Shown piece by piece: positions 41,995-50,325 of a DNA stretch of 64,000 nt (its first letter is position 1; each line of letters opens with the position of its first letter). The stretch is from a virus. Where the stretch lies: the IMG/VR virus record IMGVR_UViG_3300018890_000001, positions 62,001-126,000 of that record. The stretch is one strand, 5' to 3'. Below the pieces are notes generated by a model that was given only the letters and a program-made list of their open reading frames with translations, was not told the DNA's origin and made no database searches. Made by a program: the position numbers and the translations under genes.

Positions 41995-42045
41995 GTTGCT
42001 GTAGCGTTAGCTTGGGGCGTCGTGTTAGTTTTCGTCGATCGCCCG

Positions 42046-42300
42046 GGCATCAGGAATTCCTCTAAGCAAATCTCGATCGCCAGCGCTTTAATCCAATGCT
42101 GTATGAGAGTGCCTGCCCAGAAGTCTGTCAAAAAAGAGAAAGTGTTGACAGTTCCGGTGTGGACGATCCTCTCCGAGGGCTTCGCTAACGAACAATCCGA
42201 GCGGGCGATCGTTTGGTGGGAAGAAAGGATCGAAAATTCAGGACTGTGGTTATCTCAACTTGCGCTTCCGTGGGTTTGGGATGCCGTTTTACCGTTTTAA
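42046..42300 (+). pseudogene. C-terminal fragment related to 39203-40273, with repeat insert
   Basis: The frame reads 'MRVPAQKSVKKEKVLTVPVW', repeat-encoded 'ILSEGFANE', then 'QSERAIVWWEERIENSGLWLSQLALPWVWDAVLPF', matching the last 55 residues of the 39203 protein apart from the insert. No N-terminal counterpart is found, so this is a partial duplication. Confidence 0.6.
42162..42192. repeat. dispersed palindromic repeat, copy C
   Basis: Contains CGAGGGCTTCGCTAACG; in frame, encoding ILSEGFANE. Confidence 0.7.
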
Positions 42301-42309
42301 GGAGATCTT

Positions 42310-42537
42310 GTGAGATTCAACGCAACCGAAGATCGGATCAAACAAATTGTGGTGAATGCCTGCAAAACACAGTTACCGCTCGTTTGTAAAAACTTGAAGC
42401 CAGAAGATATAGAACTTGACGATCGCGGATTAGTTATAGCAGATAGGGTTAAGTTGATTATCCGAAGAGCTGGCGCGTATAAATGGGAAATTGATGATGA
42501 AATAGATCGAGGTTGGCATGGATGGGTCGATATCTAA
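42310..42537 (+). CDS. small hypothetical protein
   Basis: 75 residues from a GTG start with AAGGAG 5 nt upstream. Charged, alpha/beta: 'DIELDDRGLVIADRVKLIIRRAGAYKWEIDDE'. No family known. Confidence 0.6.
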   Translation: MRFNATEDRIKQIVVNACKTQLPLVCKNLKPEDIELDDRGLVIADRVKLIIRRAGAYKWEIDDEIDRGWHGWVDI

Positions 42538-42602
42538 CCAACAGCGACCGCGCTCGTAGATTCTGTGTTGAAAATCAATAACTAAAAAAGGAGATTAAAT
42601 TC

Positions 42603-42937
42603 ATGACATTTATTTACAACAAGGCGTTGGGTTGTGCAGTATACAATCCGCTACTAACGGGATTTGAACTCAAGCACAATTATTTTGTTATTTCTGAAGA
42701 ATGCAAAAACTCTTTAATTTATTTGCAAAGATGGGCGATCGAAAGTAACGGTCGTGAGATATTTAATTGGGCGAATTTAGTGACTGTGGCGGATCAAATA
42801 GGACTACCATCAGAACAACTTGTGAATTCTTAGAAAAGTGGGGGAAGGTGCGCGACGGTTTGTTTGAAGCGAAGAGGTTAACATCCAGACAAATTCGCGA
42901 ACAAGTTGAAAAAGGCAAGAAGAAGGTTTTATCATAA
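42603..42937 (+). CDS. small protein, possibly longer by -1 frameshift
   Basis: The ATG has AAGGAG 11 nt upstream. The zero frame stops at 42833 (76 residues). A -1 frame continues plausibly as 'TCEFLEKWGKVRDGLFEAKRLTSRQIREQVEKGKKKVLS' to 42937. The combined product would be about 111 residues. Whether a base is missing, or the second part is unrelated, is unresolved. Confidence 0.5.
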
Positions 42938-42950
42938 TTCCGATCGCCCA

Positions 42951-43208
42951 CTACTGTCTTTTGTGCCAATTATCGGTTTTCGTCTGCAAGTTTAACCAAA
43001 TCTGAGCATCCATGAATAACGCTTTACCGATCGCCAATGCTGTATCTTGGGTGATCGGTTTTTTATTGTCTATGATATCCCTTAGATCGTTAACCTCAAT
43101 TCTGCTCATCCTTGCAAACTCAGTAAGCGTAATTTGGTTATCTTCGAGTATATCTGCGAGGATTTCACCGGGAGTGACGGGTGAAACTTTCCGATCTTCA
43201 ATACTCAT
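42951..43208 (-). CDS. higA: HigA-type XRE antitoxin coupled to the portal gene
   Basis: 85 residues. 'VTPGEILADILEDNQITLTEFARMSRIEVNDLRDIIDNKKPITQDTALAIGKALFMDAQIWLNLQTKTD' is a classic HigA/VapI HTH (PGE-I-L..., IT-x-DTAL, WLNLQ). Its ATG overlaps the portal stop as ATGA. No HigB toxin is nearby. It may neutralise a host toxin or repress transcription. Confidence 0.85.
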   Translation of the reverse strand: MSIEDRKVSPVTPGEILADILEDNQITLTEFARMSRIEVNDLRDIIDNKKPITQDTALAIGKALFMDAQIWLNLQTKTDNWHKRQ

Positions 43209-44653
43209 ATTTTTCCGTTGGTTGTGCCCCTGGCTTTTGCCGGAACGGTTTGCGCGGAAGCTGCTTTCCCTGGGATATTGGTTTTCGAGGCGATCGCCTT
43301 AGAACCTTTCTCGATCGTCACTTCTTCGACTACAGCACCATCCTCTTCGGGAATAGCCTTCTCATCTTTTGGTGGTTTTTCTGGACCTGGTGGCAGAGCT
43401 GCTTCTTGTGCCGGTTCGCCTTCGAGTCCAGTGCCATCCATAAATTTGTCGCCGGCCGGTCCAATCGGTTGCAGCCCTGTAGCAAGACGCATCTCGTTTC
43501 GCGTCGCCAAATTTTTCTCGAACAGCATTGTCGCTCGGGTCGCTTCCTGTTCTTCGGTACGCTTTTCTAAGTCGGCGTATTCCTTTGTAAAACCGGGTTC
43601 GTAGTAGTTTACAAGTTCTAGGTTTTCGTGCTCGTTGAGGATGTTGGCGATAGGAACCACACCTTCTTGGTAAGATGCGTCTGCCGACACACCAGCGGTG
43701 GCATACGTGAATTGTTCGTGGCCCAAGTCTTTGGGTGTTAAACCGAACGGCATACAGATTAATCGCAGTAGTAACTCAGTCCAACCGAGATAAAGCTCAC
43801 CGTCGCTCGAAGCACCGAGCGTGACGACCTTAATCAAACCTTTGCCTCCGGCGATCGGTGTTTGACCGTCGATCTCTACTTTCGTGTTCCAGTAATCTCG
43901 AAACGCATCGAGTTCTACTTGGGTTACATCTCCGATGTCGAGGATGTACTTGGCAGAAACTTTGGAAGTCGCGTTGTGCTGGAAGTTGTTGAGCGCCAAC
44001 CAAGACAGTACATACGGAAACGCGATCTCGACAGGTGACGGCGGCATAAGCTCGTAAGAAGCGCTGTCGATCTGCATAATGTACATATCTTCGTCAGCCA
44101 GCAACTCCTGCGTAGTGTAATCTTTGCGGTAGAGGTAGCGAGCTTCTTCTGGATTATCCTGCCAAACAGGATTGAATTCTATTTTGGCGGCATCGATACA
44201 GAAAGCAAAAAACCTGCGGATGCTTTTACTATCTCTTTTTAATAAATCATCGTTACCGTGCATCCGCTGTATCGCCGCGTAGTTAAGCGTCAAAAGGTCT
44301 TTAACGACAGCGTTTGTATATTTTGTATAAGTATTTTGCGCAAGCTCATAATTAGGTCGGAGCAAGCTGCCTTTTATTTCTTCTGCTCGTTGAATTGCCC
44401 CTGGTTTTTCGCGGTCTTCCTTGGGTGGGCTGATATGCCACGGCATGAGTGATACGCCGCGCTGAATTCTCTGGATGCACTTTGCTACTGGTCCGACGCG
44501 GGTGGTCGTTCGCAACAGCTCGAACGAGGGACGCGCTCGCAAGCGCACCGATTTCTGAAACTCGATCGCTGGGTCGATTTCTGGATAGTGTGGGCGTGGA
44601 TTGTGAACGTGCGGTCTTAAAAAAACTAATTTTCCGCGAGTATTTGCAGGCAT
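43205..44653 (-). CDS. portal protein
   Basis: 482 residues from ATG 44653; longer frames run through the leader hairpin. 'VAKCIQRIQRGVSLMPWHI', 'EEIKGSLLRPN', 'DLLTLNYAAIQRM', 'FPYVLSWLALNNF', 'LGWTELLLRLICMPFGLTPKDLG' and C-terminal 'EKNLATRNEMRLATGLQPIGPAGDKF' fit SPP1/HK97-like portals. It forms the dodecameric DNA gate at the capsid vertex. Acidic Pro/Glu tail. Followed by a coupled higA. Confidence 0.78.
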   Translation of the reverse strand: MPANTRGKLVFLRPHVHNPRPHYPEIDPAIEFQKSVRLRARPSFELLRTTTRVGPVAKCIQRIQRGVSLMPWHISPPKEDREKPGAIQRAEEIKGSLLRPNYELAQNTYTKYTNAVVKDLLTLNYAAIQRMHGNDDLLKRDSKSIRRFFAFCIDAAKIEFNPVWQDNPEEARYLYRKDYTTQELLADEDMYIMQIDSASYELMPPSPVEIAFPYVLSWLALNNFQHNATSKVSAKYILDIGDVTQVELDAFRDYWNTKVEIDGQTPIAGGKGLIKVVTLGASSDGELYLGWTELLLRLICMPFGLTPKDLGHEQFTYATAGVSADASYQEGVVPIANILNEHENLELVNYYEPGFTKEYADLEKRTEEQEATRATMLFEKNLATRNEMRLATGLQPIGPAGDKFMDGTGLEGEPAQEAALPPGPEKPPKDEKAIPEEDGAVVEEVTIEKGSKAIASKTNIPGKAASAQTVPAKARGTTNGKI

Positions 44654-44703
44654 ATATAAAAAAAGAAGTCGAGCGTTCTTGTTCGCGCAACCTCCGACTA
44701 AGA
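44654..44703 (-). terminator. terminator-like leader hairpin abutting the portal start
   Basis: Minus strand: AGTCG...CGACT stem with inner GCG/CGC pairs, then TCTTTTTTT, 4 nt, ATG. No promoter can fit between. Confidence 0.5.
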
Positions 44704-44805
44704 TTAGTTGGTATTCTGTGATTGTATTCCTTCTTCCTAATTCAAGCATACGCTACGGACAGCTTGGATAGTGCCAGAATATTGGTATCTCAATTTTTAC
44801 CAAAA

Positions 44806-45138
44806 ATGTTTGAAATTTCTAATGGTGCCACCAAAGTTTGTTTGATCTCCCTTGCTGATGTAGAAACCTCCCAAGATATCGCCCCCATCAAAGCCGAATT
44901 TTCGACCGACAACAAAGATTTGATCAATGAATTTCGCTACTACTACTGCACCACACCAGGGTCTTTTGGTAAGTGCATGGGCGACGCTCTGGCGAAAAGT
45001 CCACCAAATTGGGGTCTGAGTGACTTCGATAATTTAGAGAAAATCCTGACGAATTTCCCTAAGCCTTGGCGCGTCAAAGTGGGAGATCGACCGAAACATG
45101 ACCCATTTATTCCGCCCGACAACGGAGCTATTTACTAA
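44806..45138 (+). CDS. hypothetical protein upstream of the HExxH protein
   Basis: 110 residues from ATG 44806. TAATG coupling to the next gene. 'INEFRYYYCTTPGSFGKCMGDAL' is distinctive but unassigned. C-terminal 'KHDPFIPPDNGAIY'. Confidence 0.58.
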   Translation: MFEISNGATKVCLISLADVETSQDIAPIKAEFSTDNKDLINEFRYYYCTTPGSFGKCMGDALAKSPPNWGLSDFDNLEKILTNFPKPWRVKVGDRPKHDPFIPPDNGAIY

Positions 45139-46547
45139 TGAGCTATGCGCTGTTTCAAATTCAATGTCGGGCGATCGAACTTACGCTGGCACTATCTGAG
45201 CGCGAATATCTACGATATCCACCAGGGACGATTATCGACGGTGTGAATGTGGGTGGTCAGTTTGCCAATGGCAAGAAATCTGGTAGTGCAGCACCACCAA
45301 AAGAAAAGACCGTCACTGAGCAGAAACCACCGCCTTGGGTGAAAACTTTGGAGAAAGCTTTTGCTCAAGGCAAGGGCTTGGAGGAAAAGGTTGGGCGCGT
45401 CGTAAATCAGATATCAAACGAAATTACGACACAGTACGGTATAAAACCAGAGCCGACGATCGCCCAACCTGAAAAAAAATTTACCGAAAAACTCAGAGAA
45501 GCTGCTGCCAGGTATGGATTAATTGAAGCGCAACTGTCGAAAGCGACGCCGGACAAGCAGAAGGTTTTGCTCGAAGACTTGATTAAAGCTTCTATCCCAC
45601 TTGCTGTTGCTGTTTCATTGACCGTTGGTGCTGAGGTGGCGATCGGACTATTCTTGGGCCAGACCGTTGGGGAATTGTTGATTGGGTCGTCGATCGGTTT
45701 AGGGGTGTCGGTCGGTGTCGATAAAAGTTTGGACTTAGCAAAGGTTGAAAACCCGATCGTCAGAGCCGGACTTCAACTCGCTGCCGGTGTCGCGACTGGT
45801 GGCATTGTCAGCAAAGTGGCGAGAGCCTCAGCTTTGAATTTTGGGAAGTTCAGCGAAACAGCCAAAGAATTTATTGAGCAAGCGACTGTCGTTCCTGGTA
45901 TCCGATCTAAAATCAAAAATCCATATAGAACCGCTGCGGTACTTGACAAAGACGGTATCGATTCTCAGAAAGTGTTGGATGCGCTGCGTCGTGAAGTGGA
46001 ACAAGAAAAAAGAATAGTACCAGAGCTGCGGACGCCCCATACCTTCTCAAAACGACTTGATGAATATGTCGAACTTTCTCTAGCCAAGAAAACAGGCGTT
46101 GGAACTGACTGGCGCAAAGGTATTGTGGATGCTGAGCTTAAATATGGAGAGGCGATCGAGAGAATTCATTCTGTTGCAATTAAAGATGCTTTCACTCCGG
46201 GAACCGAAAAAGTCTATCAAGATTTTTTATCAACAATTAAAGCTGGCAAGAAGGGAAGCGCGAATGTGATTGAAGCCAATCCAGACGAAATAGATGCTGG
46301 AGTTGGCGCTAAATTAATTACTAAAGGTAAACGTAAATATAAAGGCTACGAATTCGATATTGAAGATCGCCTCCGTGAAGTTCGTCAAGCGACAACTGAA
46401 GCATCTCGATTGTCTAATGTTGATTTAGGGGATATTTATGTTGGACATATTGAAGGGAAAGGCTACAATGCGACACGCGGTTTTATGGTTAAGGTTGATA
46501 GTGTCAAGTATATGGGATTGGTTTTATGCACGATAGTCGATATTTAG
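45138..46547 (+). CDS. minor-head/toxin-like protein, N-terminal part
   Basis: 469 residues. N-terminus 'YPPGTIIDGVNVGGQFANGKKSG' resembles the 'GGRFAPKGS' stretch of phage head-associated peptidase/MuF-type proteins. Residues about 150-215 are Gly/Val/Ala-rich with two long hydrophobic segments, as in polymorphic-toxin export regions. The C-terminus ends in a short out-of-place tail just where the next frame supplies a HETGH motif, so the real protein is probably 45138-46852 in two frames. Confidence 0.6.
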   Translation: MSYALFQIQCRAIELTLALSEREYLRYPPGTIIDGVNVGGQFANGKKSGSAAPPKEKTVTEQKPPPWVKTLEKAFAQGKGLEEKVGRVVNQISNEITTQYGIKPEPTIAQPEKKFTEKLREAAARYGLIEAQLSKATPDKQKVLLEDLIKASIPLAVAVSLTVGAEVAIGLFLGQTVGELLIGSSIGLGVSVGVDKSLDLAKVENPIVRAGLQLAAGVATGGIVSKVARASALNFGKFSETAKEFIEQATVVPGIRSKIKNPYRTAAVLDKDGIDSQKVLDALRREVEQEKRIVPELRTPHTFSKRLDEYVELSLAKKTGVGTDWRKGIVDAELKYGEAIERIHSVAIKDAFTPGTEKVYQDFLSTIKAGKKGSANVIEANPDEIDAGVGAKLITKGKRKYKGYEFDIEDRLREVRQATTEASRLSNVDLGDIYVGHIEGKGYNATRGFMVKVDSVKYMGLVLCTIVDI

Positions 46548-46852
46548 CATTTCATGAAACAGGTCATTTTATTGAAGATGCTAAAAAACTTGTTGATACC
46601 TCAGTTGACTACATCAATAATCGCAGTGATAGCGCATACACTGCAATTATTGATGGTCAAAAACAGAAATTCACTGATTTTCTAAATTTGTACACAGGCA
46701 AAACTTACGGAGAAATTGGCGCAGAGCGAGCAACTGAGGTTGTTTCTACTGGATTGGAAAATTTATCGTCATTCCAAAGAGTACATCGGATCGCCCGCGA
46801 AGATCCAGATCACTTGCGATATACGCTATTTGCGCTCGATGCTACCAATTAG
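46526..46852 (+). CDS. HExxH metallopeptidase-like segment, -1 frame of 45138
   Basis: 108 residues if translated alone. 'SRYLAFHETGHFIEDAKKL' is a zincin-type HExxH helix; the preceding strands ('GFMVKVDSVKYMG') are in the upstream frame. One missing T near 46522-46525 would join them into one domain. The overlap of 22 bp also allows re-initiation. Probable activity: peptidase in the virion or injected effector. Confidence 0.55.
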   Translation: MHDSRYLAFHETGHFIEDAKKLVDTSVDYINNRSDSAYTAIIDGQKQKFTDFLNLYTGKTYGEIGAERATEVVSTGLENLSSFQRVHRIAREDPDHLRYTLFALDATN

Positions 46853-47168
46853 CTATCTCATCCTTGTCCTGGCGCTGCGAGAATGCAACAGATTGCGAAA
46901 GGATCAAGTCCGGATACATGGATTGCAGGCGATCGAATTCTGCGATAGTTTCCGTGTCGTCGATCGCCACCAATAAGTAAGGATTAGTCTCTCTGAACAA
47001 AGCGCGCTCGTTCTTCCTAGCTAGTTTGCACAGCGAGTTTGCCCAGAGTGTCTGAGTGGATTGCTGGTGATCCTCTTCGAGGGCTTCGCTAACGGGACTA
47101 AATAAGCTGCGAATCAACTCGATCTGTGTGCAGGCGTAAGATAATTTATAGCTTTGATATCGATACAT
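46842..47168 (-). CDS. hypothetical protein carrying a repeat-encoded insert
   Basis: 108 residues from ATG 47168. 'PVSEALEEDH' within it is encoded by the dispersed repeat (copy D), read in the opposite orientation from copy C; the frame stays open. The rest ('ANSLCKLARKNERALFRETNPYLLVAIDDTETIAEFDRLQSMYPDLIL') is an alpha/beta sequence of unknown family. Confidence 0.58.
   Translation of the reverse strand: MYRYQSYKLSYACTQIELIRSLFSPVSEALEEDHQQSTQTLWANSLCKLARKNERALFRETNPYLLVAIDDTETIAEFDRLQSMYPDLILSQSVAFSQRQDKDEIANW
47066..47096. repeat. dispersed palindromic repeat, copy D
   Basis: Contains CGAGGGCTTCGCTAACG; within an intact minus-strand gene. Confidence 0.7.
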
Positions 47169-47186
47169 AAATTTGTAATTAAACAA

Positions 47187-47228
47187 TAAAAAAGGAACCG
47201 AGAGAATTACCTCTCGGTTCCTTTTTAT
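47187..47228. terminator. bidirectional terminator
   Basis: AAAAAGGAACCGAGAG / CTCTCGGTTCCTTTTT; ends the 47234-47542 gene. Confidence 0.9.
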
Positions 47229-47233
47229 TGTAT

Positions 47234-47542
47234 CTAGTTCACACTAAAATCATGACGGGTTTCCGTATTTCCTGCCGGATCTTTATCAAACATCACACAT
47301 AGCACCGCATTGTTATCCATTGCGAATGGAACTAGAAACTCCGTTAAAGGTTCCACGCACGCATTGTACAATCCAGTGATGGTTATAGTGTTTGTTAGCT
47401 TTGGATTTTCCTTCGCAACTTCTTGCGCAACTACAATATTTAGCCTTGGAAAACTGTTTTTAATTTTAGCCTGCACGACTTTTGCCATTATGGGGCTTTG
47501 TAGGTACAGTTTGATTTGCTCGGAACATTGTTGTGATGCCAT
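47234..47542 (-). CDS. small hypothetical protein
   Basis: 102 residues, alpha/beta, no family known. An AT-rich promoter region with TATAAT lies upstream at about 47570, without the GTAGT tag. Confidence 0.58.
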   Translation of the reverse strand: MASQQCSEQIKLYLQSPIMAKVVQAKIKNSFPRLNIVVAQEVAKENPKLTNTITITGLYNACVEPLTEFLVPFAMDNNAVLCVMFDKDPAGNTETRHDFSVN

Positions 47543-47633
47543 TTGTTTTACGTTTAATGTACACGATTATATTACAACTAAACAATAAACAAATCAAGTG
47601 TTTTTGAATTCCTTTGGATAAAAAGCTAAGCTA

Positions 47634-47720
47634 TTATTTTGTTGCTTCATTGATGTACGAATAAAATAACCAAATTCCAAACAAGAAACCTATAATTGTC
47701 CCAACTAAGTGATAGTTCAT
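47634..47720 (-). CDS. possible 28-residue membrane peptide
   Basis: ATG 47720 to TAA 47634: one hydrophobic helix 'HLVGTIIGFLFGIWLFYSYIN'. TACAAT is about 35 nt upstream. No clear ribosome binding site. It is the only coding candidate in 47543-47790. Confidence 0.3.
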   Translation of the reverse strand: MNYHLVGTIIGFLFGIWLFYSYINEATK

Positions 47721-47791
47721 GAGTAAAATTGAGTATGTATAAGCTGATTGTACCACTTTTAAGCAATATTTTACCACAAGAATCGGAAGGT

Positions 47792-47831
47792 TTGACATAT
47801 TATTCTTTTTGTAATATAATTAAAGTGTAAA
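47792..47831 (+). promoter_or_regulatory. consensus promoter of 47850
   Basis: TTGACA, 17 bp, TATAAT (47815), 6 nt, GTAAA (tag variant). Confidence 0.65.
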
Positions 47832-47849
47832 GAAATAAAGAGCAAATAT

Positions 47850-48308
47850 ATGTCTTTAATAACAAAAGTGTTAGCACTCTTTGAAGTCAAAGCTAATTTA
47901 CATAGAAAAACAGCCACATTTGTGGTTTTAAAAACTCTAGAGACAACGAAAGTTGCTCTCCCGGAGGAATTAAAAGCTTTTTTGGTAAAGCGAATTTGTC
48001 GAGCGCGTCTCGACATCAGGTTGTTTATAAGCCTGATATGGCTAGAAGCCCTTTTAGTAGGGCTTCCCAAGGACATACAAATCTGGCAACTGCGGTTCCA
48101 AATTTGCGATCTTCAAGATCAAATTTGGAAGCTCCGATTCCTAATACTACCTTTATTCAAAGTGCTTTGTTATTTGCAAGGTTTCTGCGAAGGAACCGCA
48201 TTCGGTATCTTCGTTGCTTTCATGATATACAGCTTCATCAAGTGGATGGCGTTGCAGAGACAGAAATGCAGTCTTTACTACCTACTTTACCGCAGTAAAG
48301 CGGTTTAA
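47850..48308 (+). CDS. hypothetical protein with C-terminal membrane helix
   Basis: 152 residues. Chosen over a 100-residue alternative frame (47996) because a consensus promoter and a terminator flank exactly this frame. Leu/Ile-rich helices, with 'GIFVAFMIYSFIKWMAL' as a likely transmembrane segment near residue 125. Confidence 0.5.
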   Translation: MSLITKVLALFEVKANLHRKTATFVVLKTLETTKVALPEELKAFLVKRICRARLDIRLFISLIWLEALLVGLPKDIQIWQLRFQICDLQDQIWKLRFLILPLFKVLCYLQGFCEGTAFGIFVAFMIYSFIKWMALQRQKCSLYYLLYRSKAV

Positions 48309-48343
48309 TAAAAAAGAGTCATCAATTTGATGGCTCTTTTTTT
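48309..48343 (+). terminator. intrinsic terminator
   Basis: AAAAAGAGTCATCAA / TTGATGGCTCTTTTTTT. Confidence 0.85.
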
Positions 48344-48361
48344 GTCTGTATATATTTAAAA

Positions 48362-48400
48362 CAAAAAAGCCGTAAGATTTGCGTCTTACGGCTTTTTTTT
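48362..48400 (-). terminator. intrinsic terminator
   Basis: AGCCGTAAGA / TCTTACGGCT with A6/T8. Confidence 0.9.
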
Positions 48401-48701
48401 AGGTCAGTGCTACAGATAGAAGTAAAAATACTTCGATACCTGTACACACGGTGGGTTGTGACCAACCCTTCCAATGAGCTATCTTATCAGCTAGCAAGTA
48501 TTGACTTGCTGTGACAACAACTAGCGTTAATAGTTCAATTAATCCCGCTAACGGGATGTGCATAATCCACCCATTTAGGTGGCATTCAGGAATTAATTCC
48601 TGAAGTACGTTACTGAACTCCCAGAGGGAGGCTATAACTGGAAACATTACAAAAAATAAGGCGATCGGAGTGATCCGATCGCCTGTGTTATTTAATTTCA
48701 T
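48399..48701 (-). CDS. small multi-pass membrane protein
   Basis: 100 residues with about three hydrophobic helices ('TPIALFFVMFPVIASLW', 'IPLAGLIELLTLVVVTASQYLLA', 'GIEVFLLLSVAL'). Good ribosome binding site (AGGAG). No known family. Size and topology could suit a holin, but it is not next to the endolysin. Confidence 0.6.
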   Translation of the reverse strand: MKLNNTGDRITPIALFFVMFPVIASLWEFSNVLQELIPECHLNGWIMHIPLAGLIELLTLVVVTASQYLLADKIAHWKGWSQPTVCTGIEVFLLLSVALT

Positions 48702-48808
48702 TGTACGATCTCCTGATCTGTTTATACTCTATTATTGTACGACGAAACATAAATAAAGTCAAATTTAGCCTATTTTAGAAGGGTTTTAGACTCAAAAAGT
48801 GTATTAAA

Positions 48809-48848
48809 TTGACTATTTTATGGACAACCCATATAATAATTGTGTAGT
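48809..48848 (+). promoter_or_regulatory. consensus GTAGT-tag promoter of 48863
   Basis: TTGACT, 17 bp, TATAAT (48832), 6 nt, GTAGTT. Confidence 0.75.
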
Positions 48849-48862
48849 TTTTACCTAGATCT

Positions 48863-49702
48863 ATGAAATTAGCATCATCTTTGTACAAAGGCGGTAAATT
48901 GATTGACGCTTCTGAAGCTGATTATGAATGCAGTAAAGAATTGGGGATAGTTTGCCCTTTCTGTAAAGAAGCTGTGTTTCTTGCCCGAGAACATATTCGC
49001 AAGAACAGTAACGTGCGCGCCTCTTGGCGACACTATAAGGTGTCAGAACAGTCTGCGTTCTGTGAAGAACGTGCACTAAGTGTTCAAGGCAAAGAAATGC
49101 TCAAACAGTTACAACCTGAAGCTCGCGGACAACGGTTAAGGTTATTTAATCGTAGATTTTGGGATATCTACAGCTACGAGAAAGACGTGCCGCCACTAGA
49201 TAAGGTGACACGTCATATCTTCGACGATAAAACGACTAACTTACTTATCAAACACTGTAGAGACAAGTGGGATATACCCGCTATCATGAAAATTATTCCT
49301 AGCAGGATAGAATCCATCGTTGAAACAGTAGAAAAGAGTAGTTCCGAGCTTGTTCCGATGCTGAACAGTGTCGGTTTAGATCGATTGGCGTTTGCAGAAC
49401 AACAAGATGTGTTGCAAACAGCACGAAACTCTCTGAATCATTTTGCAGGTATTAAGTTCTCACTGTTGAGACATAAAATATTGTCGGAAGTCATTGAATG
49501 GCTCCCAACGGAGACGGCTTCCGCCAGTTTCCGAAAGGTAATTCTGTTGGCGATTATAGACTGTCGTGCTATTTCAGCACCACCAATCCATTCGAGCGCG
49601 ATCGCCAACGTAGCTGTATCGAGCTTGATACTCACTGACTGGGAAGTAGCGATCGCCAGTCTAAAAGAACCATCGAAAGGACTCGGTTTCGGTAAGGCTT
49701 AA
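48863..49702 (+). CDS. zinc-ribbon protein, CoiA-like N-terminus
   Basis: 279 residues. N-terminal 'LGIVCPFCKEAVFLAREH...RASWRHYKVSEQSAFCEER' (CPFC, later H and C) resembles the zinc-binding start of CoiA-like competence/nuclease proteins, but no nuclease core is recognisable. The middle and C-terminus are helical. Tagged promoter and terminator: single-gene unit. Confidence 0.6.
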   Translation: MKLASSLYKGGKLIDASEADYECSKELGIVCPFCKEAVFLAREHIRKNSNVRASWRHYKVSEQSAFCEERALSVQGKEMLKQLQPEARGQRLRLFNRRFWDIYSYEKDVPPLDKVTRHIFDDKTTNLLIKHCRDKWDIPAIMKIIPSRIESIVETVEKSSSELVPMLNSVGLDRLAFAEQQDVLQTARNSLNHFAGIKFSLLRHKILSEVIEWLPTETASASFRKVILLAIIDCRAISAPPIHSSAIANVAVSSLILTDWEVAIASLKEPSKGLGFGKA

Positions 49703-49710
49703 GCTAAAAA

Positions 49711-49747
49711 TAAAAGCCCGCATACTTGCTTAAGTATGCGGGCTTTT
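49711..49747. terminator. bidirectional terminator
   Basis: AAAGCCCGCATACTT / AAGTATGCGGGCTTT. Confidence 0.92.
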
Positions 49748-49767
49748 TCGTTGTTGTGGCGATCGGA

Positions 49768-50304
49768 TTAGCGAGAAAGTCTCATTTGAGTCAGGCGATC
49801 GTCAAACGCAGCGATCTTGTTATGCAGGTCGATCAGATTTTGGATATCTGTTTTTGCAGCGATCAAATATCTGAGTACCCGTAAATCGTTGTGAAATTGC
49901 TCGACTTCCGAGGTTAACCCATCTTGCTCCTTCGGGAGAAGCATTTCAAGATTTGCTCTGATATTATCCTCCCAGAAACAGTATGATTCTAGTGCCAAAT
50001 CTTTGATATATTGACGAAACGCTCTCTCAGCCATTGCCTTTAGTCTTAGACACAAAACGGTTAACGAAGCGTTGAGCGGTAATCTCTCTGTCAACAAGGC
50101 ATCGTCTACTCCTGGTGCTTCATGTAGCACTTCAAGAAGTAAATATTCTCGTACTGTTACTGTTAGAAACAGGTTTTTTACGAGTTCTACCCCACAAGAC
50201 TTGAGTTCAAAGCAGATTCCAATTCTATTCCATTCACTTTTATGATAAGTTTGGGGAGTGACGGTGCCATATTTCCGTAAAAATTGTTCTACTTCTTTTT
50301 GCAT
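49768..50304 (-). CDS. hypothetical protein, tandem paralogue of 50390-50935
   Basis: 178 residues. Both start 'MQ(I/K)(Q)KEVExxLxxxG' and share 'TVT...REYLLLEVLHE' / 'TVTANGRHLILEMWHD' and 'SLTVLCLRLKAMAERAFRQYIKDLA' / 'SLKTLHSRLIDMAEKGSRKFIESLA', with a helical C-terminus. Own tagged promoter. Function unknown. Confidence 0.68.
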   Translation of the reverse strand: MQKEVEQFLRKYGTVTPQTYHKSEWNRIGICFELKSCGVELVKNLFLTVTVREYLLLEVLHEAPGVDDALLTERLPLNASLTVLCLRLKAMAERAFRQYIKDLALESYCFWEDNIRANLEMLLPKEQDGLTSEVEQFHNDLRVLRYLIAAKTDIQNLIDLHNKIAAFDDRLTQMRLSR

Positions 50305-50325
50305 TAGATCTGAGTTACAACAACG

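Noticed and set aside
47996-48298. Alternative frame of 100 residues inside 47850-48308
   Set aside because: A consensus promoter and the terminator match the longer frame; no start signals were seen for the shorter one.
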